64,000 nt of DNA. Source: Diplonema papillatum. Its lineage: Eukaryota; Euglenozoa; Diplonemea; Diplonemida; Diplonemidae. The stretch covers positions 62,001 to 126,000 of the forward strand of contig JAPJBO010000674.1 of assembly GCA_030068145.1 (NCBI GenBank). The letters are read 5' to 3'. The notes under the pieces were generated by a model, which was not told where the DNA came from, made no database searches, and worked only from the letters and a program-made list of their open reading frames with translations. The position numbers were made by a program, and so were the translations under genes. This document shows positions 56,880-64,000 of the stretch, one piece after another. How positions within the stretch are numbered: the stretch's first letter is position 1; the number at the start of each line of letters is the position of its first letter.

Positions 56880-58207
56880 CCCCCCCCCCCTCTAGGGCTA
56901 TGTAGGATGGAAACGTTGGAAACGTTTCCGTTTCCGTTTCCGTTTCCGTTTCCTTCTATTTGGCGGTGGATGGAAACGCCGTTTCTTTTCAAAAGAAACG
57001 GCTGGTATGCCACTAGTATACTGGCTGAAGGTCCGACCGGAAATGTGTTCCGAACGGTGGACCCCGCAATCCAGTGGGAAACCATGGACAAGGTGGCTCC
57101 GAAAAAGAGGGAGGAAAGAAGCATAAGGGTTGAGACCGCGCAACCACACGCATCCGGTTGTGATGACTTTGAGGTCTACAGCTCTTTATACCAATGGCTG
57201 TTGTGGCGACGATGCTCTGTTGATGCGAGGCCGTTGGCCAACGCGCTGAAGACGATCGGGAAAGCACATCCGCTTCCAATAATAGGCTATACAGATACGA
57301 TCGTTCAGGACAGCGGGAGCACCGCCGCACCACAGGCTACAAGACCGGGGTTTTTCAGCGGTGTAAGACAAAGAGGGAGTGCAAGCAGCATCAGGAGGTG
57401 AGAAGGGCACACGTATGCCGGGGCAATGTTGAACCCGCCAGAAAAGCGATGGCCACGCAGTAACGTGTGTGTTAAACATCGATTGCCACAGTGCACCTTG
57501 CATACGACGACGGGTGGCAACCGTCACCGGAAGGGGCACCATCGGGCGGTGTTGTCGGAGCATAGACAGCGACGGCAGGAAGAACCCCACCGACAATGCA
57601 GAAGAGGACTGCAGATTCAAAAAGCCCCACTCGGCACGGCCGCCGATACAAGTAAACATGAGAACGTGGGTTGGAAGCAGCAGAGGACGAAGTGGTAGGC
57701 GCAGAAGAGTGGAATCTGGTGTCAGAAAACCTCAGCATCCGCATGTGACGACATTCTGCATCATTAGCTTGTGGTTACCTATTTGCTCGTCTCAGATCGC
57801 CGGCAAAAGAAAGCGGTGAGCATCAGCGACTGCTCTGCACAAACGAGACCGCGACGACACACAAGAAGGGGCCGAGCCAAGTCGAAGAACAGCCAGGAAG
57901 GGCCCTGAAGAGTCAGAGAGCCCGCCAGAAGACGGAGGAAGAGAAGTGCCCGCTGGTAGATCAAAAGAAGAAGGTGATCCCGCCCTCTGAAAGGAAAGCC
58001 AAAATTTGGCTGGAAACGGACACCCGACGGACACACAGATGGACCCGCGAAGTGGTATCCTATAGGACCCTTCAGCATGAGGAGCCTTCCGGCGTTTCTT
58101 TTAACAGAAACGGAAACGTTTCCGTTTCCGTTTCCGTTTCCGTTTCCATATTTCGAAAAAACTAAAAGAAACGGCGTTTCCATCCAACTTAGCCCTAGGG
58201 GGGGGGC
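56880..58207. mobile_element. 1.3 kb inverted-repeat element with (GTTTCC)n subterminal arrays
   Basis: The left end reads CCCCCCTCTAGGGCTATGTAGG then ATGGAAACG. The right end, inverted, reads CCCCCCCTAGGGCTAAGTTGG then ATGGAAACG. Both ends then contain blocks of GTTTCC/GGAAAC hexamers (56920-56955 and 58108-58146) and an AAGAAACG/CGTTTCTTTT motif. Between them a plus frame of ~120 codons (57001-57401) and another at 57860-58100 look coding-like but resemble no transposase I know. Target duplications are hidden by the C and G runs. Confidence 0.65.
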
Positions 58208-58549
58208 AAACTCTGTTTTCTTCGCCACTTAGCCTTTTTCTCGCGTTATGGTGAATTTTAGGGCAATCTTTGAAAACCAACTGCATTCTTTCGGTACATG
58301 ATGACTTTGTGGGGGGTGTTTGGCAGTCTGTGGTGCATAATTGTGCCCTCTTGTGCCTTTTTGAGGCATTTTCAGCCCCTTATAGGCCTCGGTCGCTCGG
58401 GGGGTCACAAGTTGTCCTGTGCAGCACCTGTGGTCCTGATCTTGTCGAAAACACCCGAATCTGGTTCCAAAATCCACAGCAGTGCCCTCACCATTGACTG
58501 GCGGGTGCGAAAAGTTGGAAAAACAGACCAAAACCACCAGTTTTATGGC
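58208..58549. other. Unassigned spacer
   Basis: No gene or repeat family was recognised between the inverted-repeat element and the 21 bp tandem array. Confidence 0.3.
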
Positions 58550-58696
58550 CAGATTCACTAAATAGCCCGCCAGATTCACTGAATAGCCGGTCGGATTCAC
58601 TAAATAGCTGGTCAGATTCACTAAATAGCTGGTCATATTTGCTAAATAGCCGGTCGGATTCACTAAATAGCTGGTCAGAATCACTACGTAGATGGT
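58550..58696. repeat. Seven copies of a 21 bp unit
   Basis: The unit is close to CAGATTCACTAAATAGCTGGT. Individual copies differ at 1-5 positions, so this array is older than the satellite at 3594. On the minus strand it keeps a frame of heptapeptides like TSYLVNP. Confidence 0.95.
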
Positions 58697-58891
58697 CAGA
58701 CTAATTCATGTGGTTCATGTACTCAAAATCTCCCAATGCTCTGCAAATGGTGTCGTGTGGGGCCGTGTCTAGTTCGGGCGCACGCCCTGTGGTTCATCGC
58801 TTTTCAAGAGCTTGCTGGATTGGGTTATATAAAGCATTGTGTGGTAGATCGGTACGTGGCTCTTTCGTGCCGGGTGGTGTTGGGAACAAAC

Positions 58892-59055
58892 CTGCAGCAG
58901 TGACCGCAGCCTGTCGCTCAGTGCGTCGAGTGCTTTGGTGTGATTCCTGTCCCTCGTCCAAATCGCGATCTTCGTGGCGGTCTTTCTCCTCCCCAGCACG
59001 GCGCCCGTCACGTGGCCGCCAGGAATTTCTTCGATGCCCTCCTCGATGTATTCGC
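58892..59055 (-). CDS. eIF4E-like exon (cap-binding translation initiation factor)
   Basis: The minus-strand frame reads EYIEEGIEEIPGGHVTGAVL, then GRRKTATKIAIWTRDRNHTK, then ALDALSDRLRSLLQ. The pattern GAV..RRK..KIAIWTRD followed by a short helix is the C-terminal core of eIF4E, where the basic residues and the Trp contact the cap phosphates. The exon is bounded by ACGACAG|GC and CTGCAG|GTTTG, giving 2 leading bases plus 54 codons, so it is splice-competent. No exon for the N-terminal half, with the cap-stacking tryptophans, was found within several kilobases. It could therefore be a fragment or part of a gene with long introns. Confidence 0.6.
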
Positions 59056-59892
59056 CTGTCGTTCGTGTATTTAATGTCATATTCCACGCAACATTAGACG
59101 GTGACTCGAAAGAGAAAGAAGTAGTAGTAGCATAGTTTGTAAGCAAAGCAAATAATGAGCAAATCAACTTTTTTGAGAAATTATTTGGGGTGGAGAATCA
59201 CAAATTGCCATGTTAACTTTTTGCATCTCAGAAAATCGATCTAGATCACAAAAAAACAAGGAAAATCACAGCGTATCTCAGAAGGTCACTACTCATCAAT
59301 GGATAACACAGGATCACAAAGCAACGCAAAATGTACGATTGCTTCAAACTTGGTTACCCTGCTGTACCTAAGACGTCATCAGCGGGGAATATCATCACTA
59401 AAAAACTCTTCCTGCACGCCAGCCGACAAACTCGGAGACGCGCCTCCCAGGAGGGGGTCCCCGAAGTCCGCATCCCCGACAGGGAAGACGCGAAGAGCGA
59501 AGAGGTCGCGGGAGTCCATGTGCCGAAGATTTCGACGCTAACAAAAAGCCTGACTTCTCTCCCCATTTACCCGGGAACATCCAGAACGGCCCGGAAAGTC
59601 CGCGAAAGCGAGCGGAAACAAAATTGACCTGGAAATGAGCAGTCTGACTTCATCATCGCTGACTCTCCCAACCGACGATGTCATAAAGTAACACTAGCCC
59701 GTGATCTCTTGTTGCGTGAACGAGGGTGCACACGGTCCACGGCTGAGAGAGAAGCGAATGCCGTCCCAACAATACTGTTGCCATCGTCAGTCCCAGAAGA
59801 AAGCTCCATCCAGCAATTCGAGCTTGGAGAACCGTTCTGCCAGATAGAATCATCACCCCACACTCATCTGCATGCCGTTCATGCGAAATTTT
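59056..59892. other. Unassigned stretch between eIF4E exon and retroelement
   Basis: Plus frames at 59331-59627 (Arg/Ser/Glu-rich) may be coding relics but match nothing. The retroelement terminus begins at about 59893. Confidence 0.3.
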
Positions 59893-60104
59893 GTACATAA
59901 GCGCCAGCTTGAAAGGAAATGCTCGACGATGCTGCCCGACAAAGAACAGAAGGGATCCAAAGTGCTGTAACTACCGAACCACGTGTTGAACGGACGTGAG
60001 GTCATGCGGGTCTTCCCCTACACGACAAATCACACAAACACAACAGGTCAAAAGTCCTGAGTGAGAAAACAACACACGGTGGTGTAAGCGAAGAACAAAA
60101 AGGG
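59893..60104 (+). repeat. Left terminal/leader sequence of the YR retroelement
   Basis: It starts about ACATAAGCGCCAGCTTGAAA and ends just before the gag ATG at 60105. Its outer ~30 bases resemble, in reverse complement, the ends at 547-575 and 3118-3152, suggesting a family of elements with inverted termini. Confidence 0.75.
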
Positions 60105-61586
60105 ATGAAGTGGAGCAGGGAGGCCGCGGTGGAGTGGGTGAAGCAGGCTACGGGGCTCCAAGTTCCGTCCGCTTTCCATTTTCGTCCGGACAATGGTCGG
60201 CTGCGGCCGATTATCCGGTTGGCGGGGGATGCCGGCGCTTCCGCGGACGCGTACCTGAGGTCTCTGCTAGGGGCCCTGGGGGGCGAGGAGCCGCCGAGCG
60301 GGACGGCGCAGTGGGTGTTGGCTTGGTTGGCGTGCGCGTCCGCGCCCACGGCCACCCCTGCGGACTTCGAAGAGCTGGTACGCTCAGTGTCGCCGGCCCA
60401 CCACGAAGGCCCCTCCCCTCGGCTGCCTGGCCGCTCCGCTGACGCCGCGCACTCGGACTCGGCGGATTACGCCGCTTTCTCCGCCGCCGCGGCCGCAGCG
60501 GCGGCCCACGCCTCCTCGACTGCCGCCACCTCTGCTGCTGCTGCCGCGGCCGACCCCTCCGCCGCCTCGTCTTCCGCTGCTGCTCCGCGCACCCCCTCGG
60601 GGATTCCGCTCCCGGGAACACCGGAGGGGGACGAAGAGGTCGCCCGGGCCCTGCAGGTCGACGTGCAGGACACACCCGCGAGGCGGGTGACGTTTGCGGA
60701 ACGCCCGGACGACATCCGGCGCCTGGAGAGCCAGGTGGAGCGCCTCACCGCGATGGTGCTGGCGCTCGTGGAACGCTCCTCGCCCCCAGCCCCTCAGCGT
60801 CCATCTGTCCAGCGCGGCATGGAGGTGCCGCCTCCGCCTCCCCTCGTCGATGCCTCGCGCGTCCCGTTCGGGTCTCACCACGCGGGGGCAGGCCATACTC
60901 CGGCGCCCTTCTCTGCCCCCCAGCCGCCGGCTCCCGTTCCGGCGCCGACGCAGCCCTCCCAACCGGCTCAGGAGAACCCCTTCGCGGGGCAACATTTCTC
61001 GGCACCCTCCCAGACGGAGGTTTTTCAGCAGGACCCGCTCGACGCGCTGGAGCGCGGGTCCGTTCAATCCCAACCAGCGCTGATCACCCCGGGCCCCGGG
61101 CTCCTCGACCCCCGCGTGTGGCTGTCCTACGGGCCGGTCGAGAAGTCGCTGCTCCTCGTCCACATCCGCGATATTTTTGCGGAAGTCCTAAATGGGTCGC
61201 AGGCCCTGGCGAACGACGGCCAGCACCTCCTCCACCACCTCTCGTGCATCCTACATCTGATGGACGACACCTCCGACCAAGAGGGGATGGTGCGGCTCGC
61301 GGAGAGCACCCTGCACCGCATGGTGGTGCTCAAAACAGCCCTCAAGGCGGGCTGGTCCGTTGCGGCGGACCTCCAGAAGGGGTACCACGAGGAGGACGAG
61401 GTGCCCGCCTACCTGCGCCGGGGGTTTCAGGCGATGCGGAAGGCGGACGAACAGCCGGCGAAGCCCGCCAGGTCGCGGGGGTCGGGGTTACAGCCGACGA
61501 GGCGCGCTGCCCCTCCCCACAGCGCAGCCCCCCCTCCTCAGGCGGACGGGGCACGCGCCGGCAGCAGGAGGAAAGGGTCTCGGTGA
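60105..61586 (+). CDS. Gag-like ORF1 of the YR retroelement, 493 residues
   Basis: The ATG at 60105 follows the leader closely. Residues 1-90 are a compact helical region (MKWSREAAVEWVKQATG...). Residues about 105-165 form an Ala/Ser-rich low-complexity stretch, 195-225 a short coiled coil (DIRRLESQVERLTAMVLALV), and 225-310 are Pro-rich. A second helical region (SLLLVHIRDIFAEVLNG ... STLHRMVVLKTALKAG) at about 345-430 is the likeliest capsid-like fold. The tail is basic (RAGSRRKGSR) and may bind RNA. No Cys/His zinc knuckle is present. The last ~470 bases overlap the recombinase frame, which is in -1 relative to gag. Confidence 0.75.
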   Translation: MKWSREAAVEWVKQATGLQVPSAFHFRPDNGRLRPIIRLAGDAGASADAYLRSLLGALGGEEPPSGTAQWVLAWLACASAPTATPADFEELVRSVSPAHHEGPSPRLPGRSADAAHSDSADYAAFSAAAAAAAAHASSTAATSAAAAAADPSAASSSAAAPRTPSGIPLPGTPEGDEEVARALQVDVQDTPARRVTFAERPDDIRRLESQVERLTAMVLALVERSSPPAPQRPSVQRGMEVPPPPPLVDASRVPFGSHHAGAGHTPAPFSAPQPPAPVPAPTQPSQPAQENPFAGQHFSAPSQTEVFQQDPLDALERGSVQSQPALITPGPGLLDPRVWLSYGPVEKSLLLVHIRDIFAEVLNGSQALANDGQHLLHHLSCILHLMDDTSDQEGMVRLAESTLHRMVVLKTALKAGWSVAADLQKGYHEEDEVPAYLRRGFQAMRKADEQPAKPARSRGSGLQPTRRAAPPHSAAPPPQADGARAGSRRKGSR

Positions 61587-62536
61587 GTGTCTTGGACCGG
61601 TTCCCCCCACCTCCGCGCGCGACATCCGGTGGTCGGGCGCTCTTGTTGGAACCTCCGCTGTCGAACGGCGAGCGGGAGAGACTTGTTGGCAAGGCCAACT
61701 CGTACATCGGCGACGCGCTGGCGTTGTCGACGCGACGCGGCGTTCATTCGGTATACCGGCGTTTCCTAGAGTTCCGCCGTCACTGGGAGACGCGATTCGG
61801 TACGCCGTTGGACGTTCCGACGGCGGTCGTTCTGTTCGTGACGCGTCTCTTGTCGCGCGAGCCCAACAGCATCTCGACATCCACCGCGGTACAGTATGTG
61901 GTCAACATACAGTCCGCGGAGAGGCGACTCGGTCGGCCCATAGAGAGCCAGCTGGTTCGAGACTTCGTCCGATCCCTGAAGAGGGCGGGTGCCTTGCGTC
62001 CCGCCAAGCAGGCAGTTCCGGCGACGAAAGAGGATGTGGCGCGCGCCGTGCGCCTCGAGACGGATCCCGTGATGCGTCTGGCCATCACTCTCGCGTGGCA
62101 GGGAGCAGCCCGGGTGGACGACGTTCTCACCAGGGAGGCCCGGAACGTGACCGAGAGCCCCGACTTCTGGTCCGTGAACTGGGTCGGTTCGAAGTCGGAC
62201 CCCTTCCGTTTGGGACAAGTGACCGGCGTGGTCCTTCCACCGGAGGAGGACGAGACTCTCCGATCTCTCCTCCGCTCCGCACGCCCGGGTCAGCGCATTT
62301 TCGCGGGCGTGACGTTTCGCCGCGTCGTAGCGGCGTTGAAGAGGTCGAATCAGGCCCTGACGGGGCACTCTCTCCGCCGGGGGGCGCTGTTTCGCCTCCT
62401 AAAAATGGGCGTCGACCTCGACACGCTCCAAAGGGTGTCCCGCCACGCGACCCAGGACGCTTTGGTACGCTACCTCCCGGAGGCGGAGGTGCCCCTCGTC
62501 CGGGAGACGGCATGCGCGTCGGCAACCCTCCTGTAA
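61118..62536 (+). CDS. Tyrosine recombinase (YR) of the retroelement; start uncertain
   Basis: The open frame runs from a GTG at 61118 to TAA at 62536. The recognisable protein begins near 61590 (SVSVLDRFPPPPRATSGG). An N-terminal core-binding helical domain (ANSYIGDALALSTRRGVHSV ... FVTRLLSREPNSISTSTA) precedes the catalytic domain. The active-site set is complete: Arg in GAARVDDVL (62111), Lys in VGSKSDP (about 62192), His and Arg in GHSLRRGA (about 62363-62376), His in VSRHATQ (about 62444), and Tyr in LVRYLPE (about 62468). It would integrate circular cDNA by strand exchange. The frame has no ATG until the catalytic core, so expression probably needs a -1 frameshift from gag within 61118-61586, or a non-AUG start. 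Confidence 0.85.
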   Translation: MAVLRAGREVAAPRPHPRYFCGSPKWVAGPGERRPAPPPPPLVHPTSDGRHLRPRGDGAARGEHPAPHGGAQNSPQGGLVRCGGPPEGVPRGGRGARLPAPGVSGDAEGGRTAGEARQVAGVGVTADEARCPSPQRSPPSSGGRGTRRQQEERVSVSVLDRFPPPPRATSGGRALLLEPPLSNGERERLVGKANSYIGDALALSTRRGVHSVYRRFLEFRRHWETRFGTPLDVPTAVVLFVTRLLSREPNSISTSTAVQYVVNIQSAERRLGRPIESQLVRDFVRSLKRAGALRPAKQAVPATKEDVARAVRLETDPVMRLAITLAWQGAARVDDVLTREARNVTESPDFWSVNWVGSKSDPFRLGQVTGVVLPPEEDETLRSLLRSARPGQRIFAGVTFRRVVAALKRSNQALTGHSLRRGALFRLLKMGVDLDTLQRVSRHATQDALVRYLPEAEVPLVRETACASATLL

Positions 62537-64000
62537 GCCTCCCTTTGGAACCGGTTTTCCCATACAGGCCGCCGAAGAGAGCTCCTCGTAACCCCCTGTC
62601 CAAGTGCTATCCTGGACCCGATGCTTTGTCGCAGGATGTACCCCCCCCGGCGTTTTTGGAAGCGATCCGGCACCATGGGGGCATCGGCGATGCCCCGCCG
62701 TCGGATTTTACGCCTTTCGTCACCGTCGCCTACGGGGGCGACCTCATCGTCAACGAGCTTGCCGCTCCTCCGGCGCAGCGCAGCTCGGAGGGGTATTTAG
62801 CGCCCATCACGTCCTCCTTCATGGATCTCGACAGGCTCCTTGCCATGGATACACACGGCCTACTCGGAGGCGTGTTGGACGTTATCAGGTCGCGTGAGTC
62901 TCTCGAGTCCGCACTAGTCCGCGACGCCTCCTCTTGGCACTCAGAGGCCATAGCGCGCGGGACCTCGAGGCGGATGCTACACCACCTTCCGGACCTGCTG
63001 AAGTACGGTGTCGCGGAGGTAGCACACGAGCATCCGAGAGTCGTGCTCCCCGCATTCACGGTTCCCAAGAAGAGCGGGGGGGAGAGGTTCGTGTGCGATG
63101 GACGAAAGCTGAACGCTGTCATGCCCCGACCGCCTCCGATGCTCCTGCCCTCCATGCCCGACGTGATCGATCGGGTGCTAAGCTCGGCGGTCGTCTACCT
63201 GGCGGATGCGAAGAGCTACTTCTACCAGTTCGAACTGGATGAGGGCGTCCGCGGGTATTTCGGCATGAACCTTGCGGGCCCACGTGGGAGTTTCGTCAGA
63301 GCCCGTTTAAGGGCGATGTGCATGGGCTGGAGCTGGGCTCCGGCGATAGCACAGAGAGCTTCTCGCGTCATCCTGCCGGAGACTGACGGTCTCCCGTGGG
63401 TTGACAATTTTGTCATCGTGGGCGATTCTTTGGCCGAGGCGGAAGAGAGATTCACACGTTTCGCCCGGCGATGTCGTGAGGTGAACTGCGTCCTCAACGA
63501 CGACGAAGGCCAGTACGGGATCCCCCTCACGCAGTTCGACCTTTTGGGGCTGCGGTTCGATCTGGCCAGCAGCCCACCTCGGTACAGTATGGCCACTGCT
63601 TGGGTTGAGAAGCTGCTGCGGTCTTCCGAACTCGCCGTTTTCCGGGGCGGAGTCGTTTCTCCCCGGGCGTTCTACAGGCTGTTCGGCGCTCTGGTGTGGT
63701 TCGCGTACACAACGCGTTTTCCCTTGGCGTACGCCCGGTGCGCTCTTTCGTTCGTGCAGAGACTCTCCTCACGACTGTCGGTGGGAGGTCTGCAGGCATG
63801 GGACGTGCCGGTGAACGTTCCGGCGTCGACAGCCCGCGAAGTTGAAAGCCTCACGGCGACCATCGGGGAGAACCGGTGGGTCACGCGAGTGGGCACGCGC
63901 GGGGGGCAGTCGATCCGACTATGGTCCGACGCCTCCTCAAAAGAATGGGCGGCGCTGCTCGAGGGTGAGCCCGAACGGGTGTCACAGGGCATTTTCTTTG
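62512..64000 (+). CDS. Reverse transcriptase/RNase H ORF, truncated by window end
   Basis: The ATG at 62512 (MRVGNPPVSLPLEP) overlaps the recombinase stop by 25 bases, and the frame stays open to the end (496 codons). RT motifs: fingers PAFTVPKKSGGERFVCDGRK; motif A YLADAKSYFYQ, Asp at residue 232; motif B-like GWSWAPAIAQRASRV; motif C LPWVDNFVIVGDS, in which the second Asp of the usual xxDD is Asn 299; a thumb segment follows. From about residue 468 LWSDASSKEWAALLEG gives the first Asp and fold start of RNase H. It copies element RNA into DNA. The VDN motif could lower activity or be normal for this lineage. Confidence 0.9.
   Translation, partial: MRVGNPPVSLPLEPVFPYRPPKRAPRNPLSKCYPGPDALSQDVPPPAFLEAIRHHGGIGDAPPSDFTPFVTVAYGGDLIVNELAAPPAQRSSEGYLAPITSSFMDLDRLLAMDTHGLLGGVLDVIRSRESLESALVRDASSWHSEAIARGTSRRMLHHLPDLLKYGVAEVAHEHPRVVLPAFTVPKKSGGERFVCDGRKLNAVMPRPPPMLLPSMPDVIDRVLSSAVVYLADAKSYFYQFELDEGVRGYFGMNLAGPRGSFVRARLRAMCMGWSWAPAIAQRASRVILPETDGLPWVDNFVIVGDSLAEAEERFTRFARRCREVNCVLNDDEGQYGIPLTQFDLLGLRFDLASSPPRYSMATAWVEKLLRSSELAVFRGGVVSPRAFYRLFGALVWFAYTTRFPLAYARCALSFVQRLSSRLSVGGLQAWDVPVNVPASTAREVESLTATIGENRWVTRVGTRGGQSIRLWSDASSKEWAALLEGEPERVSQGIFF

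Larger units (their letters stand above)
59893..64000 (+). mobile_element. Tyrosine-recombinase retroelement (gag-YR-RT/RH), 5' part
   Basis: Three overlapping plus-strand ORFs follow a ~210 bp leader. The leader is also found alone and inverted at 31893-32097. YR retroelements replace the DDE integrase by a tyrosine recombinase. In DIRS and Ngaro groups the recombinase is downstream of RT. Here it lies between gag and RT, the order described for kinetoplastid VIPER/TATE elements. The 3' end is beyond the window, so the terminal repeat structure cannot be judged. Confidence 0.85.

Noticed and set aside
60211..61163. Minus-strand frames of up to 259 codons over the gag ORF
   Set aside because: They are shadows caused by high GC. 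The plus strand carries the coherent gag-YR-RT arrangement.

Overview
The window is nuclear DNA from a eukaryote. Genes have GT-AG introns and two genes are multi-exon. Exonic DNA is GC-rich with strong third-position G/C. Intergenic and intronic DNA is packed with microsatellites, minisatellites, MITE-like repeats and retroelement sequence. Every confidently recognised cellular gene (coiled-coil protein, sugar kinase/aldolase fusion, acidic ankyrin-like protein, APC transporter, REI1 factor, eIF4E exon, decayed endonuclease III) is read from the minus strand, while the mobile-element ORFs are mostly on the plus strand. The mix suggests a free-living alveolate-type alga such as a chromerid. 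That organism call is inference with low to moderate confidence; nothing here proves it.

Layout. 0-5.2 kb: an unrecognised, broken element with a duplicated Cys/His motif, bracketed by ~290 bp direct repeats and interrupted by two (CA)n tracts, then a perfect 18 x 32 bp hairpin satellite. 5.3-11.2 kb: a six-exon gene for a ~926-residue coiled-coil protein, whose introns hold repeats, a 6 x 111 bp minisatellite and a partial duplicate exon. 13.6-16.9 kb: a three-exon gene fusing a PfkB/2-keto-3-deoxygluconate kinase-like domain to a KDPG-aldolase-like domain, each apparently lacking catalytic residues. 19.4-21.8 kb: a single-exon acidic, ankyrin-like protein. 22-43 kb: mostly gene-poor repeat territory (several MITEs, palindromic arrays, a 134-copy CAT array, a decayed endonuclease III gene). 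43.6-45.5 kb: a single-exon APC-type amino-acid transporter. 48.8-50.0 kb: a REI1/ZNF622-type 60S biogenesis zinc-finger protein. 50.5-59.9 kb: repeats, a possible decayed RING finger, a 1.3 kb inverted-repeat element and a lone eIF4E exon. 59.9 kb to the right edge: the 5' part of a tyrosine-recombinase retroelement in the order gag, recombinase, reverse transcriptase/RNase H, running off the end.

The most notable points are: (i) the gag-YR-RT order with a recombinase ORF that has no usable ATG and an RT motif C reading VDN instead of xxDD; (ii) the fused kinase/aldolase with degenerated active sites; (iii) a repeated pattern in which four minus-strand genes each have a short, highly similar copy of one of their exons or starts 0.1-0.5 kb upstream; (iv) terminal sequence shared between the retroelement and elements elsewhere in the window. 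Exon limits come from reading frame continuity plus splice dinucleotides and have not been checked against transcripts.
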